A stretch of DNA of 64,000 nucleotides from Kushneria avicenniae (GTDB lineage: Bacteria > Pseudomonadota > Gammaproteobacteria > Pseudomonadales > Halomonadaceae). The DNA is taken from the NCBI RefSeq assembly GCF_900112585.1, contig NZ_FOLY01000001.1, forward strand, positions 558,001 to 622,000, given 5' to 3'. Positions 8,078 to 16,405 of this stretch are shown here, in pieces. Position numbers and translations under genes: made by a program. The notes under the pieces were generated by a model. It was not told the DNA's origin, did not search any database, and saw only the letters and a program-made list of their open reading frames with translations. Position 1 is the stretch's first letter. Every line of letters begins with the position of its first letter.

Positions 8078-9171
8078 ATGATCCACGCCCGGGCCGGCGC
8101 TTCGATGTTTCCGGTGATGACAAAACGGCCAGAACCTCCGAGGCCCCACCCCTTGAGCAGCGCTTTGTCCCGGTAGACCCAGCGCCCGGCGCACGCTATC
8201 AGCTGGACAGCGTACACCATCCACTTGAAGACGAAGCGCCGCCCGAGCAGATCGACAGCGCCCTTGACCATGCGCTGGCCAGACCCAGAAAGCGGCGCTG
8301 GGGGCTTTTGAGCGTACTGGCCGGTACGCTGCTCATGGGCGGCGTTCAGGCCGTTGATACCTTCCAGAACGCCTGGTTTGGCGGCGACTGGGTCAGCGGT
8401 GCCTGGAGTGTTCTGGGTCTGGGGGTCGTGACGCTGGCCGGCACCTCGCTGACGCGCGAACTCGTGCGCCTCAAACGGCTGCGCCGCCACGCAAGACTGC
8501 GTGAAGACATTGATGCCCACATTCTGGACCCCGGTATCGACGGCGAGCACATGCAAAAGCAGTGCGATCGTCTGCGTACTCAGATGGGTCTGGGCCATCG
8601 CGACCCGCACTGGCAGGACTTCCTTCGGGCCCGCCAGGACCATCATGATGCTCGCGAAACCCGGGATCTCTTCAGCCACTACGTGCTGGCACCGCGCGAT
8701 GCCAGCGCTCGGCGCCTGATTACCCGCATGTCGAGCGAAACGGCTCTACTGGTGGCTGTCAGCCCCGTGACGCTGATCGACATGGGGCTGATGGCCTGGC
8801 GCAATCTGCGCATGATCGACCGGCTGGCCGCGCTGTACGGTCTGGAGCTCGGCTATGCCAGCCGCCTGCGTCTGTTCAGGGCCGTGCTGGCCAACATGGC
8901 GTTTGCCGGTGCCAGTGAAATTGCCACTGATGTGAGCATGGACCTGCTGTCGATGAACCTGGCCGGGCGTCTTTCCAGCCGTGCCGGCCAGGGCATGGCC
9001 AGCGGGCTGCTCACTGCACGCCTTGGCATTCGCACGCTCAGAATGCTGCGCCCGCTGCCGTTCGAGGATGACCGTGCACCGAAGCTTTCAGACCTGCGCC
9101 GCCAGCTCTGGCAGCAGATGAAACGCGTCGATGACGGCAAGGCCAGCAATAAAAAGGCCGACGACGCTTGA
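8074..9171 (+). CDS. ycjF: YcjF-like membrane protein (TIGR01620/DUF697)
   Basis: A 365-residue partner of YcjX. The hydrophilic N-terminus (to about 70) is followed by two membrane helices: LLSVLAGTLLMGGVQAV (about 75-92) and a GAWSVLGLGVVTLAGT segment (about 109-124). The cytoplasmic region contains the DUF697 core (about 230-330; SETALLVAVSPVTLIDM and later AGASEIATDVSMDLL). The protein presumably anchors or regulates YcjX at the inner membrane; this is inference from conserved pairing. The start overlaps the ycjX stop. Its last codons overlap a hairpin that serves as terminator of the convergent HAD gene. Confidence 0.92.
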   Translation: MNDPRPGRRFDVSGDDKTARTSEAPPLEQRFVPVDPAPGARYQLDSVHHPLEDEAPPEQIDSALDHALARPRKRRWGLLSVLAGTLLMGGVQAVDTFQNAWFGGDWVSGAWSVLGLGVVTLAGTSLTRELVRLKRLRRHARLREDIDAHILDPGIDGEHMQKQCDRLRTQMGLGHRDPHWQDFLRARQDHHDARETRDLFSHYVLAPRDASARRLITRMSSETALLVAVSPVTLIDMGLMAWRNLRMIDRLAALYGLELGYASRLRLFRAVLANMAFAGASEIATDVSMDLLSMNLAGRLSSRAGQGMASGLLTARLGIRTLRMLRPLPFEDDRAPKLSDLRRQLWQQMKRVDDGKASNKKADDA

Positions 9172-9184
9172 GAGCGCCGTCGGC
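9157..9184 (-). terminator. Terminator of the HAD phosphatase gene, embedded in the ycjF 3' end
   Basis: GCCGACG / CGTCGGC outer stem with an inner CGCT / AGCG stem and TGAG loop. Read on the minus strand the hairpin is followed by CTTTTTATT, a good U-tract, 30 bases after the HAD stop. The stem lies across the final codons of ycjF. Confidence 0.8.
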
Positions 9185-9213
9185 ACGATACCCGCGTTTT
9201 CCCCGTTTACAGG

Positions 9214-10011
9214 CTACAGGGCAAACAGCTCGCGCAGTTTCACCGCCACGCCGGCTTCGGTGTGCGCCCTGATCAGCTCGGCTGCCGGCGCACGTGTCAA
9301 AAGCTCGGGATGGGCGTTGCCCATCGCAAAGGCACGGCCGGCATTTTGCAGCATGTCGGTATCGTTGAGGTTATCGCCGAACGCCACGGTGCGTGAGATC
9401 GGGATATCAAGCTGTGCGGCCAGCCGGTTGAGCATCTGCCCCTTGGAAGCCTCCCGCTCCATGACCTCCAGCGAGTTCTCGAGCGAATAGGTAATGTGGG
9501 TGCGATCCTCGAAATGGGCGCGGATACGCGTTTCGATCGCCTTGAGAAGCCCGGCATCGCCGATAAAGAGCACCTTGCCGACCTGGTGGCCGTCTACACC
9601 GGCCATGTCGACCACGTCGTAGGTAAACCCGGTGCTTTCATGAAAGGCCAGCAGCATCGGCTCGGGCGCATCGATCAGCCAGCGGTCGCTGGTATAGAGA
9701 TTGATGCGAATCTCGTCGGGCACATCCATCTCCAGCAGCGCGCGCACAATGTCCTGCGGCACCAGAATCTCGTGGATCAATTGATCGTCCGGCCCGTGGA
9801 GATGCGCGCCGTTGGCCGAAATAATGTGCGCGTTGACGCCAAGCTGGCGCCTGATCTCGCGAATGTCCTGATAGTGACGCCCCGAGGCGATGGCCAGCAT
9901 ATGGCCCTGACGCTCGAGCGTCTGAAAGGTGTCAACGGTGATGTCATCAAGGCCATGATCGGCGTTGAGCAGCGTTCGATCCAGATCGGTCACGATCAGA
10001 TGGGGCGTCAT
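9214..10011 (-). CDS. Cof-type HAD-IIB family hydrolase
   Basis: A 265-residue cytoplasmic phosphatase. HAD motif I is DLDRTLLN at about residues 8-15, with the first Asp as nucleophile. The type IIB cap occupies the middle, and motif IV AFGDNLNDTDML lies near 215-226 with Mg2+-binding aspartates. Cof/YidA-like enzymes dephosphorylate sugar phosphates and related metabolites with broad specificity. Start ATG 10011 has a GGAGATTGC leader. It lies 40 bases downstream of the amino-sugar operon on the same strand and might be its last gene, in which case a sugar-phosphate substrate would fit. Confidence 0.9.
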   Translation of the reverse strand: MTPHLIVTDLDRTLLNADHGLDDITVDTFQTLERQGHMLAIASGRHYQDIREIRRQLGVNAHIISANGAHLHGPDDQLIHEILVPQDIVRALLEMDVPDEIRINLYTSDRWLIDAPEPMLLAFHESTGFTYDVVDMAGVDGHQVGKVLFIGDAGLLKAIETRIRAHFEDRTHITYSLENSLEVMEREASKGQMLNRLAAQLDIPISRTVAFGDNLNDTDMLQNAGRAFAMGNAHPELLTRAPAAELIRAHTEAGVAVKLRELFAL

Positions 10012-10051
10012 GCAATCTCCTGGGTGCAGTAAAATCCGACATGGCAGACGC

Positions 10052-10963
10052 TCATTGTAGCGTCCGGTATTGATCTGCTGATGTGTCCGGTTCGCCTGCC
10101 AGCCACAGCGCCCCTTCAACGCTGCTGCCCTGCGCCGGGACAAGATGCGCGTCAAGCCATCGGGGCACGCGCGTTTCCAGCTCGCGGGCCAGTCCGCCAC
10201 ACAGGGCCAGCGGTAGCGTCCGGCACGGGTCCAGCGCCTGATACATCAGGGCGATGTCTTCGCCGGCCTGCTGCAGCAGCGCCTGCGCCACGGGATGGTC
10301 AGCGTGCTGAAGGATCACGGGCGCCAGCGCGGCAAACCGGGTCTGATCCGCGCTGGAGAGCCAATAAGTCAGGGTCGCGATACAGGTCACTGGCGCAGTG
10401 ACCTGCGATGACATCGCCTCGCACAGCGCGCGGGAAAAATCATCCGGTGCCGCACGTCCATCCAGAGCGTGCTGGGCATGGCGACTGGCCCGAAGCCCCA
10501 GCCAGGCACCACTGGCCTCGTCCCCCGATGGAAAGCCGTAGCCACCCACGCTGACACGCCGGCCATCCTCGTGCAGCGCCTCCGCCACGCTGCCGGTGCC
10601 CAGTGCCACAATCGCACCCGGCCTCCCCCGATGGGCCCCCACCAGCGTGGTAAAGGCATCACTTTCCAGCCTCAGGCCCGCCAGTGGCGGCGCGTTTTGC
10701 AAAAATGCCTCTCGCCATGCCCACTGGTTGGCACCGGCCAGCCCCAGCGCCAGCCGACACTGACGGATGGGCAGATGGGTGCCCAACGCCTGCTGCGCCT
10801 GCTCCAGAAGCTCAATAATCGTGCGCCAGGCCCGCGTTATGCCAAGCCCCAGTCCCGAGGGACCGCCCGTGACGTCAACGCAGCGACCGCACCACTGCGC
10901 CCTCATCCGGGTGCCGCTGCCGCCGCCGTCCACACCCACCAGCAGAATATTCTCAGCGGTCAT
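10052..10963 (-). CDS. BadF/BadG-type sugar kinase, probable glucosamine or N-acetylglucosamine kinase
   Basis: A 303-residue ASKHA-fold kinase. The phosphate-1 motif GVDGGGSGTR is at residues 9-18, an ALGLAGAN segment near 72-79, a phosphate-2 region VALGTGSVAEAL near 119-130, and the adenosine motif ALCGGLARELE near 262-272. Relatives phosphorylate free GlcNAc or glucosamine (NagK/GspK types). The start overlaps the nagE stop by 11 bases, so it is the last gene of the nag operon. A PTS delivers GlcNAc already phosphorylated, so the kinase probably handles unphosphorylated amino sugar released internally or entering another way. The exact substrate is inference. Confidence 0.85.
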   Translation of the reverse strand: MTAENILLVGVDGGGSGTRMRAQWCGRCVDVTGGPSGLGLGITRAWRTIIELLEQAQQALGTHLPIRQCRLALGLAGANQWAWREAFLQNAPPLAGLRLESDAFTTLVGAHRGRPGAIVALGTGSVAEALHEDGRRVSVGGYGFPSGDEASGAWLGLRASRHAQHALDGRAAPDDFSRALCEAMSSQVTAPVTCIATLTYWLSSADQTRFAALAPVILQHADHPVAQALLQQAGEDIALMYQALDPCRTLPLALCGGLARELETRVPRWLDAHLVPAQGSSVEGALWLAGEPDTSADQYRTLQ

Positions 10964-12662
10964 CGCGTTGAATCTCTCCCGAGAGCTGCTGCGCTACGAC
11001 CCAGGCCTGCTCGCCCAGCACCAGATGCAGACAGTGCTCATTGAGGCGCTGCACGCCCGCGGCGCCCAGCGATGATAGCGCAGCGTCATCGATGCGTGAG
11101 GCATCGTCGATTTCAAGACGCACGCGCGACAGTGCCACCAGCTCACTGCGGCGAAGGTTGTTCACGCCGCCCAGTGCTTCAAGCCAGTGAGAAAGATCCA
11201 ACGCTTGCAGGGCACTCGATGGCGGCATGTCCTGTTCGACCGATGGCGCCATGGACCGGGCGGTGTCCGGCACCTCTATCGATTGACCCCGCGCTTTCAA
11301 CGCCGTGCGGATATCTTCCGCCACCCCGTCGGCGATCGGTCCCATCACGACCTGCAGATGCCCGCCCTTGAGCCTGAGCACGCCGCGAGCGCCAAGCCCC
11401 TTGAGCGCTGCCTCATCGATTTTCTCGACCTCCTGAACCACCAGGCGAAGCCGCGTAGTGCAGGCGCCGACCGAGGTCAGATTGCCGCCGCCGCCCAGCG
11501 CGGTCACGAAAGCCGGCCCGCGCGCGTGCACTTCCCCGTCATCGTCTTTGGCCGGCGCCTGGAACACATCTTCACGCCCCGGCGTTTTCAGATCAAAACG
11601 CACGATCGCCCAGCGAAAGATCATGTAGTACAACGCCGCATACAAAAGCCCGACCGGAATCAACAGCCAGCCGCGACTGGAAAGTCCATAAGAGAGCAGA
11701 TAGTCAAAGGTGCCCGCCGAAAAGGTAAAGCCCAGCTTGACGCCCAGCCAGCTCATCAGCGCCATCGACACGCCGGTCAAAAGTGCATGTACGGCATAAA
11801 GTGCGGGCGCGAGAAAGATAAAGGTGAATTCCAGCGGCTCGGTAATACCGGTCAGAAAGGCGGTCAGCGCCAGCGAGAAAAGCATGCCCCCCACCCGGGC
11901 GCGCTGATCCTTCGCCGCGGTGTGATACATCGCCAGCGCCGCGGCCGGCAGCCCGAACATCATCACCGGAAAGAAGCCGGTCATGAAGCTGCCAGCATTT
12001 GGATCACCGGCAAAGAACCGGTGCAGATCGCCGGTGGCGCCGTCATAGCTGCCAAAGACAAACCACACCAGCGAGTTGAGCACGTGATGCAGTCCGGTCA
12101 CGATCAGCAGACGATTGAGCGTGCCGTAGACGAAAAGCCCCAGCTCACCGGAGTCGATCATCCATTGCCCGCTTTGATCGATGGCGGCCTGCACGGGCGG
12201 CCAGACCCAGCCAAGCAGCCACCCCAGTGCCAGCGCGGTCAGGCCGGTCACGATGGGGATAAAGCGTCGCCCGGCAAAAAAGGCCAGATAATCAGGCAGG
12301 GCAATGTTCTTGCAGCGGTTGTACCAGAGCCCGGCCACCACGCCTGCGATGATGCCGGCCAGCACGCCCATGTTGATGTCGGGATTGAGTGCCTCGAGTA
12401 CTGCCGTGATCACCAGATAGCCGATCGCCCCTGCCAGTCCCGCGGCCCCGTTGCTGTCATCGGCGATACCCACGCCCACCCCGATGGCAAAGATCAGCGG
12501 CAGATTTTCGAAAATGGCATTGCCGGCCTGAGCGATGAAGGCAATGTCCAGCAGATCAGGCTGGCCCATGCGCAGCAGCAGTCCGGCAATGGGCAATACC
12601 GCAATGGGCAGCATGAGGGAACGCCCCAGCTGCTGAAGGGCGCCCATGGGATCAAATCGCAT
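10953..12662 (-). CDS. nagE: PTS N-acetylglucosamine-specific IIC-IIB permease with a second, cysteine-less IIB domain
   Basis: A 569-residue membrane component of the glucose/GlcNAc PTS family. The N-terminal IIC domain (about 1-350) starts with the family pattern LGRSLMLPIAVLPIAGLLLR and carries some ten membrane helices. IIB domain 1 (about 382-460) has the phosphorylated Cys401 in GACTTRLR. A second IIB-like domain (about 490-565) repeats the LGGxxNL and VQRL pattern, but the position of the cysteine is Val509. No IIA is attached; it is supplied by the upstream fusion protein. ATG 12662 is preferred over 12680 because GGGAG lies 9 bases ahead. It overlaps nagF by 11 bases. Confidence 0.9.
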   Translation of the reverse strand: MRFDPMGALQQLGRSLMLPIAVLPIAGLLLRMGQPDLLDIAFIAQAGNAIFENLPLIFAIGVGVGIADDSNGAAGLAGAIGYLVITAVLEALNPDINMGVLAGIIAGVVAGLWYNRCKNIALPDYLAFFAGRRFIPIVTGLTALALGWLLGWVWPPVQAAIDQSGQWMIDSGELGLFVYGTLNRLLIVTGLHHVLNSLVWFVFGSYDGATGDLHRFFAGDPNAGSFMTGFFPVMMFGLPAAALAMYHTAAKDQRARVGGMLFSLALTAFLTGITEPLEFTFIFLAPALYAVHALLTGVSMALMSWLGVKLGFTFSAGTFDYLLSYGLSSRGWLLIPVGLLYAALYYMIFRWAIVRFDLKTPGREDVFQAPAKDDDGEVHARGPAFVTALGGGGNLTSVGACTTRLRLVVQEVEKIDEAALKGLGARGVLRLKGGHLQVVMGPIADGVAEDIRTALKARGQSIEVPDTARSMAPSVEQDMPPSSALQALDLSHWLEALGGVNNLRRSELVALSRVRLEIDDASRIDDAALSSLGAAGVQRLNEHCLHLVLGEQAWVVAQQLSGEIQRDDR

Positions 12663-15270
12663 CGCGTGATGCTCCCGCATCGGTGGTGGTTGATGTCAGA
12701 ACGTGCTCGCCCAGCCACTGCTCAAGACGCTGGCGCAGTGTGATGCTGTCGAGGGGCTCATCCAGCCAGTCACGCAGCGCACGCGAGAGCGCGGCGCGGT
12801 CGAGACGTCGAATACCGGCCTTGACGGCAGCCACCCGTGCCGGCTCGACCGACAGCTCATCCACACCAAGCGCCACCAGCGCCGCCCACGCCTGTGGATC
12901 GCCTGCCGCAGCGCCGCAGACGCCGACCGGGCACCGGTGCATTGCGGCGCCCTTGACAGTCATGTCGATCAGGCGCAGTACGGCCGGATGCAGCACATCG
13001 GCACGTCCGGCCAGGTCCGGGTCCTCGCGATCCATCGCCAGGGTGTACTGCGTCAGATCATTGGTGCCGATGGAGAGGAAGTCCGCCACCTGCGCGAGCT
13101 GATCGGCACACAGCGCGGCGGCCGGCACCTCGATCATGGCGCCCAGTGCAGGCCGGCCTTCAAGGTTCATCTCTTGTGCCAGAACCTCGAGACGCTCGCG
13201 CACGGCCACCAGTTCTGCAGCCTCGGTGACCATGGGGAGCATGATGCCCAGACGATCCAGCGGCCTGACGCTCAGTAGCGCGCGCAGCTGAACGTCCAGC
13301 AGTGGCTGATGACGCGTCATCAGACGGATACCACGCGTGCCCAGCGCCGGATTGGGTACCGGCGGCAGCGAGAGGTAATCGAGCTGCTTGTCGGCACCGA
13401 TATCCAGTGTACGAATGATGACCGGATGAGCCCCCATGCCATCGAGCGCCTGCTGATAGATGTCACGCTGTGCCTGTTCGTCCGGCGCCCGAGACTGCGC
13501 CATGAACAAAAACTCACTGCGCATCAGTCCGATACCGTCGGCTCCTGCCTCATGGGCGACCCTGGCCTCTTCGTGTCCGGTGACATTGGCGCAGACCTCG
13601 ATCAGCGCGGCGTCGAGGGTGCGTGCCGGCTCGTGCGCCACCTGCCGCTCGGCCCTGGCGCGCGCCCGGTCCTGCTCGATCTGCTCGCGCGCCTTTTCCA
13701 GCTCGTCCAGTGTGGGCTGGAAGACCAGTACGGCCTTTTGGGCATCCAGAATAACGCTCTCCCCGGCATGACGGGCCACGACCTCGAGCACCTGCGGCCC
13801 CATGGCCGCCAGACAGGGCAGGCCCCTTGCGCGGGCCAGAAGCGCCACATGCGAGGTCGTACCGCCACCGGCCAGACAGAGCCCGGCCGGTGCTGCGCGG
13901 TCCAGCGCCAGAAATTGTGAGGGCGTGATCTCGTCAGAGACCACGATGGCGCCCGGTGTCATTTCGATCTGACCGGCGGCCACCGCAGCCTCCGGCGCCA
14001 GCAGCGCTATCAGGCGCTCCTGCAGATCTCGCAGGTCATCAGCGCGCGCAGCCAGCAACCGACTCTCACTGCGGCGCAGCTCACTGATGCGACCTTCCAG
14101 CACTTCACGCCAGGCGAAGGCGGCACTGCGTCCGGACTGAATATGGGCCAGACTCTCCTCCCGCAGGGCCGGATCATCCAGCCACGCCTGATGGGCCTCC
14201 AGAATATCGGCCTCGGCGCTGCGCCCCTCGGTACGTGCCCGCTCAATGTCGCTGATCAGCGTGTCGTCGAGAGTGCCGATCGCCGCCGTCAGCGCTCGCT
14301 TGGCGTCCTCGGCACTCTCCTCACGATCCGGGCTGATCTCGATGCGCGCTCGCGCCAGACGTACCAGCGGGCCCACGGCCAGACCCGGGCTGGCCGTCAG
14401 ACCGTGACAGGTCGTGTCATCTCCCGACGGCACGACCGTCGAGGTGTCGTCAGCCAACGCCGCATGCCCCGGATCGAGCTCGGTGGCTTCCGGCGTGGTC
14501 AAAAGCGCGACGGCCTCCTCAAGCGCGGACGCCGCATGGTTACCGCAAGCGATGATTTCCAGCGTATCGCCCTGGCGCAGGGAAAGGCCCATCAGTGCGG
14601 TCAGGCTGGTGGCATCGGCCTGCTGCACGTCATGCTCGAGCAGCAGGGTGCAGTCATGGCGTCGGGCGATGGCGCGCAGACGCGCGGCCGGACGAGCGTG
14701 CAGCCCCGCCGCCAGCGCCAGTGTGACGAGCTCCCGACATTCGTTGTTGCCGCCCTCTTTCACGGTCGATGACACCATCGATGTGGCCACCAGCGCCATC
14801 AGCGGGGCACCGCGCGCGATGACACTGCCAGGGGCGGCATTTCCAGGCTCACAGCGCCACTGATCGCTGCTGGTCACGACCAGCGGCGTAATCAGGCTCA
14901 GCGCTCGACAGGCCAGCAGGTCTGCGTCGAAGTCCCACAACAGGTCGCCCTGACTGACGCGATCGCCCGGCGCCACGTGAACATTGATGCCCTCGCCTTC
15001 CAGATCCACGGTATCCAGTCCCAGATGAATCAGAAGCTCACAGCCCCGGTCGGTTCGAAGCGTCAGGGCGTGCTGTGTGCGTGCCAGATGCACGATGTCG
15101 CCGTCACAGGGCGAAAAGAGCTGTGCCTCCAGCGGCTCGAGCGCCATGCCCGGGCCCATGGTCTGCTGGGCAAAGACCGGATCGGGCACCTGCTCCAGCG
15201 GTACGACGACCGCCTTCAGAGGCGCATAAAGAGGCGTGACAGCCGGCCTCGAATGATCAGTGTCGGGCAT
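12652..15270 (-). CDS. nagF: PTS IIA-HPr-enzyme I fusion protein for N-acetylglucosamine uptake
   Basis: An 872-residue three-domain phosphorelay. A IIA-Glc-type domain (about 10-150) has phospho-His82 in LLIHLGLDTV, an HPr domain (about 178-262) has His191 in GLHARPA, and enzyme I (about 290-855) has His474 in GGGTTSHVALLAR plus the C-terminal PEP-binding barrel. The protein passes phosphate from PEP through EI, HPr and IIA to IIB Cys401 of NagE, so the operon carries a complete self-contained PTS. Similar fusions (NagF/FruB types) are known in pseudomonads and xanthomonads. Start ATG 15270 has AAGGA eight bases upstream. It is followed at once by nagE. Confidence 0.93.
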   Translation of the reverse strand: MPDTDHSRPAVTPLYAPLKAVVVPLEQVPDPVFAQQTMGPGMALEPLEAQLFSPCDGDIVHLARTQHALTLRTDRGCELLIHLGLDTVDLEGEGINVHVAPGDRVSQGDLLWDFDADLLACRALSLITPLVVTSSDQWRCEPGNAAPGSVIARGAPLMALVATSMVSSTVKEGGNNECRELVTLALAAGLHARPAARLRAIARRHDCTLLLEHDVQQADATSLTALMGLSLRQGDTLEIIACGNHAASALEEAVALLTTPEATELDPGHAALADDTSTVVPSGDDTTCHGLTASPGLAVGPLVRLARARIEISPDREESAEDAKRALTAAIGTLDDTLISDIERARTEGRSAEADILEAHQAWLDDPALREESLAHIQSGRSAAFAWREVLEGRISELRRSESRLLAARADDLRDLQERLIALLAPEAAVAAGQIEMTPGAIVVSDEITPSQFLALDRAAPAGLCLAGGGTTSHVALLARARGLPCLAAMGPQVLEVVARHAGESVILDAQKAVLVFQPTLDELEKAREQIEQDRARARAERQVAHEPARTLDAALIEVCANVTGHEEARVAHEAGADGIGLMRSEFLFMAQSRAPDEQAQRDIYQQALDGMGAHPVIIRTLDIGADKQLDYLSLPPVPNPALGTRGIRLMTRHQPLLDVQLRALLSVRPLDRLGIMLPMVTEAAELVAVRERLEVLAQEMNLEGRPALGAMIEVPAAALCADQLAQVADFLSIGTNDLTQYTLAMDREDPDLAGRADVLHPAVLRLIDMTVKGAAMHRCPVGVCGAAAGDPQAWAALVALGVDELSVEPARVAAVKAGIRRLDRAALSRALRDWLDEPLDSITLRQRLEQWLGEHVLTSTTTDAGASRDAI

Positions 15271-15336
15271 GAGAGAGTCCTTTTGTCGTTGTCATGGCGT
15301 CATGGCCGCCCTGTCGGAAAGCAGGCAAACGCACGG

Positions 15337-16356
15337 CTAGCGCGTCTGCGTCACCTTGTTGAGAAATTCGGGGCGATCGGGATCATGCCCTGTCGCGCGC
15401 GACAGCGCCTCGATCATCAGATAAAAGCTCTGAATGGCACAAAGCGGCGCCAGTGCCTCGTGCGGCGCATCGGCAATGGTGAGATCCCGCGAGGCCACCG
15501 CGGCATCGGCCGCCAGCAGCACCCGGGCGCCTCGTTCGCGAAAGGTATCTGCCAGCTCGACCAGCCCCTTCTGGGCGCTGCCCTGTGGCGCCAGAATCAG
15601 CACCGGATAGCCGCGCCCTACCAGTGCCATCGGCCCGTGCTGCACCTCGGCGCCGCTGAAGGCTTCTGCCTGAATGAGGCAGGTTTCCTTGAACTTGAGC
15701 GCGGCTTCCTGAGCAATGGGCAGGCCAGCCCCGCGACCGATGACCATCAGACGGTCGACCTCCTGAAAGGCTTCGACACCCCGAGCCCAGTCGAATTGAC
15801 AGGCCTGCGTCAGCGCTTCAGGCAGCGCGGCAAGCCCTTCCAGCAGGGCAGGGTCCTGCTGCCAGTGCGCCATCAGCGAGGCGCTGGCCGACAGCGTTGC
15901 CAGAAAGCTTTTGGTGGCGGCCACACTTGTTTCTTCACCGGCCTGCAGATCAATGACGTGATCGGCGCCCCGGGACAGCGGTGAGTCCACGGCGTTGACC
16001 ATGGCCAGACTCAGGGCCCCACCCGCCTTGAGGGCCTTTTGCGCTTCGACAAGATCAGGACTGCGCCCGGACTGCGAGACGGCCAGCGCCAGGGTGTTGT
16101 CGAGTTGCCAGGTCGTGTCATCAAGCGTGCACAGCGACAGCGGCAGCGACGCACAGGGCCGGCCGGTCATCTGCATCATCAGTCGGGCGAAATAGCCGGC
16201 GGCGTGGTCAGAGCTGCCGCGCGCCACGGTCATGGCGGCTTGAGGCGAGCGCTGGCGCAGCACCTCACCCAGCTGCGCCATGGTGTCGCGATTGGCGCGC
16301 CACTGCTCGCCGATTCGCTGCGGCGCACTCAGCGCCTCGTCTCGCATCAGGGACAT
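15337..16356 (-). CDS. nagB-II: SIS-domain glucosamine-6-phosphate deaminase, NagB-II type
   Basis: A 339-residue protein with two sugar-isomerase (SIS) domains, equivalent to the isomerase half of GlmS without the glutaminase half. Visible landmarks are ARGSSDHAAGYFA (about 44-56), SQSGRSPDLVEA (about 95-106) and EETSVAATKSFLA (about 141-153), the last being the sugar-phosphate binding loop. It is predicted to convert glucosamine-6-phosphate to fructose-6-phosphate and ammonia, replacing the unrelated NagB. ATG 16356 has GGGAG upstream. It sits between nagA and nagF, which supports this role over GlmS-like synthesis. Confidence 0.9.
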   Translation of the reverse strand: MSLMRDEALSAPQRIGEQWRANRDTMAQLGEVLRQRSPQAAMTVARGSSDHAAGYFARLMMQMTGRPCASLPLSLCTLDDTTWQLDNTLALAVSQSGRSPDLVEAQKALKAGGALSLAMVNAVDSPLSRGADHVIDLQAGEETSVAATKSFLATLSASASLMAHWQQDPALLEGLAALPEALTQACQFDWARGVEAFQEVDRLMVIGRGAGLPIAQEAALKFKETCLIQAEAFSGAEVQHGPMALVGRGYPVLILAPQGSAQKGLVELADTFRERGARVLLAADAAVASRDLTIADAPHEALAPLCAIQSFYLMIEALSRATGHDPDRPEFLNKVTQTR

Positions 16357-16405
16357 GATCGCTCTCCCGGGTCAGGATCGAAAAGAAAAAGCACCAACGT
16401 GCAGG

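Noticed and set aside
11187-12743. Plus-strand open frame of 518 codons opposite nagE
   Set aside because: Arg/Gln/His-rich antisense translation without any family pattern. The minus-strand PTS gene explains the sequence.
12652-15270. fruB (fructose PTS multiphosphoryl protein)
   Set aside because: The IIA part is of the glucose type (LLIHLGLDTV) rather than the fructose type, and the neighbours are nagA, nagB-II and a GlcNAc permease.
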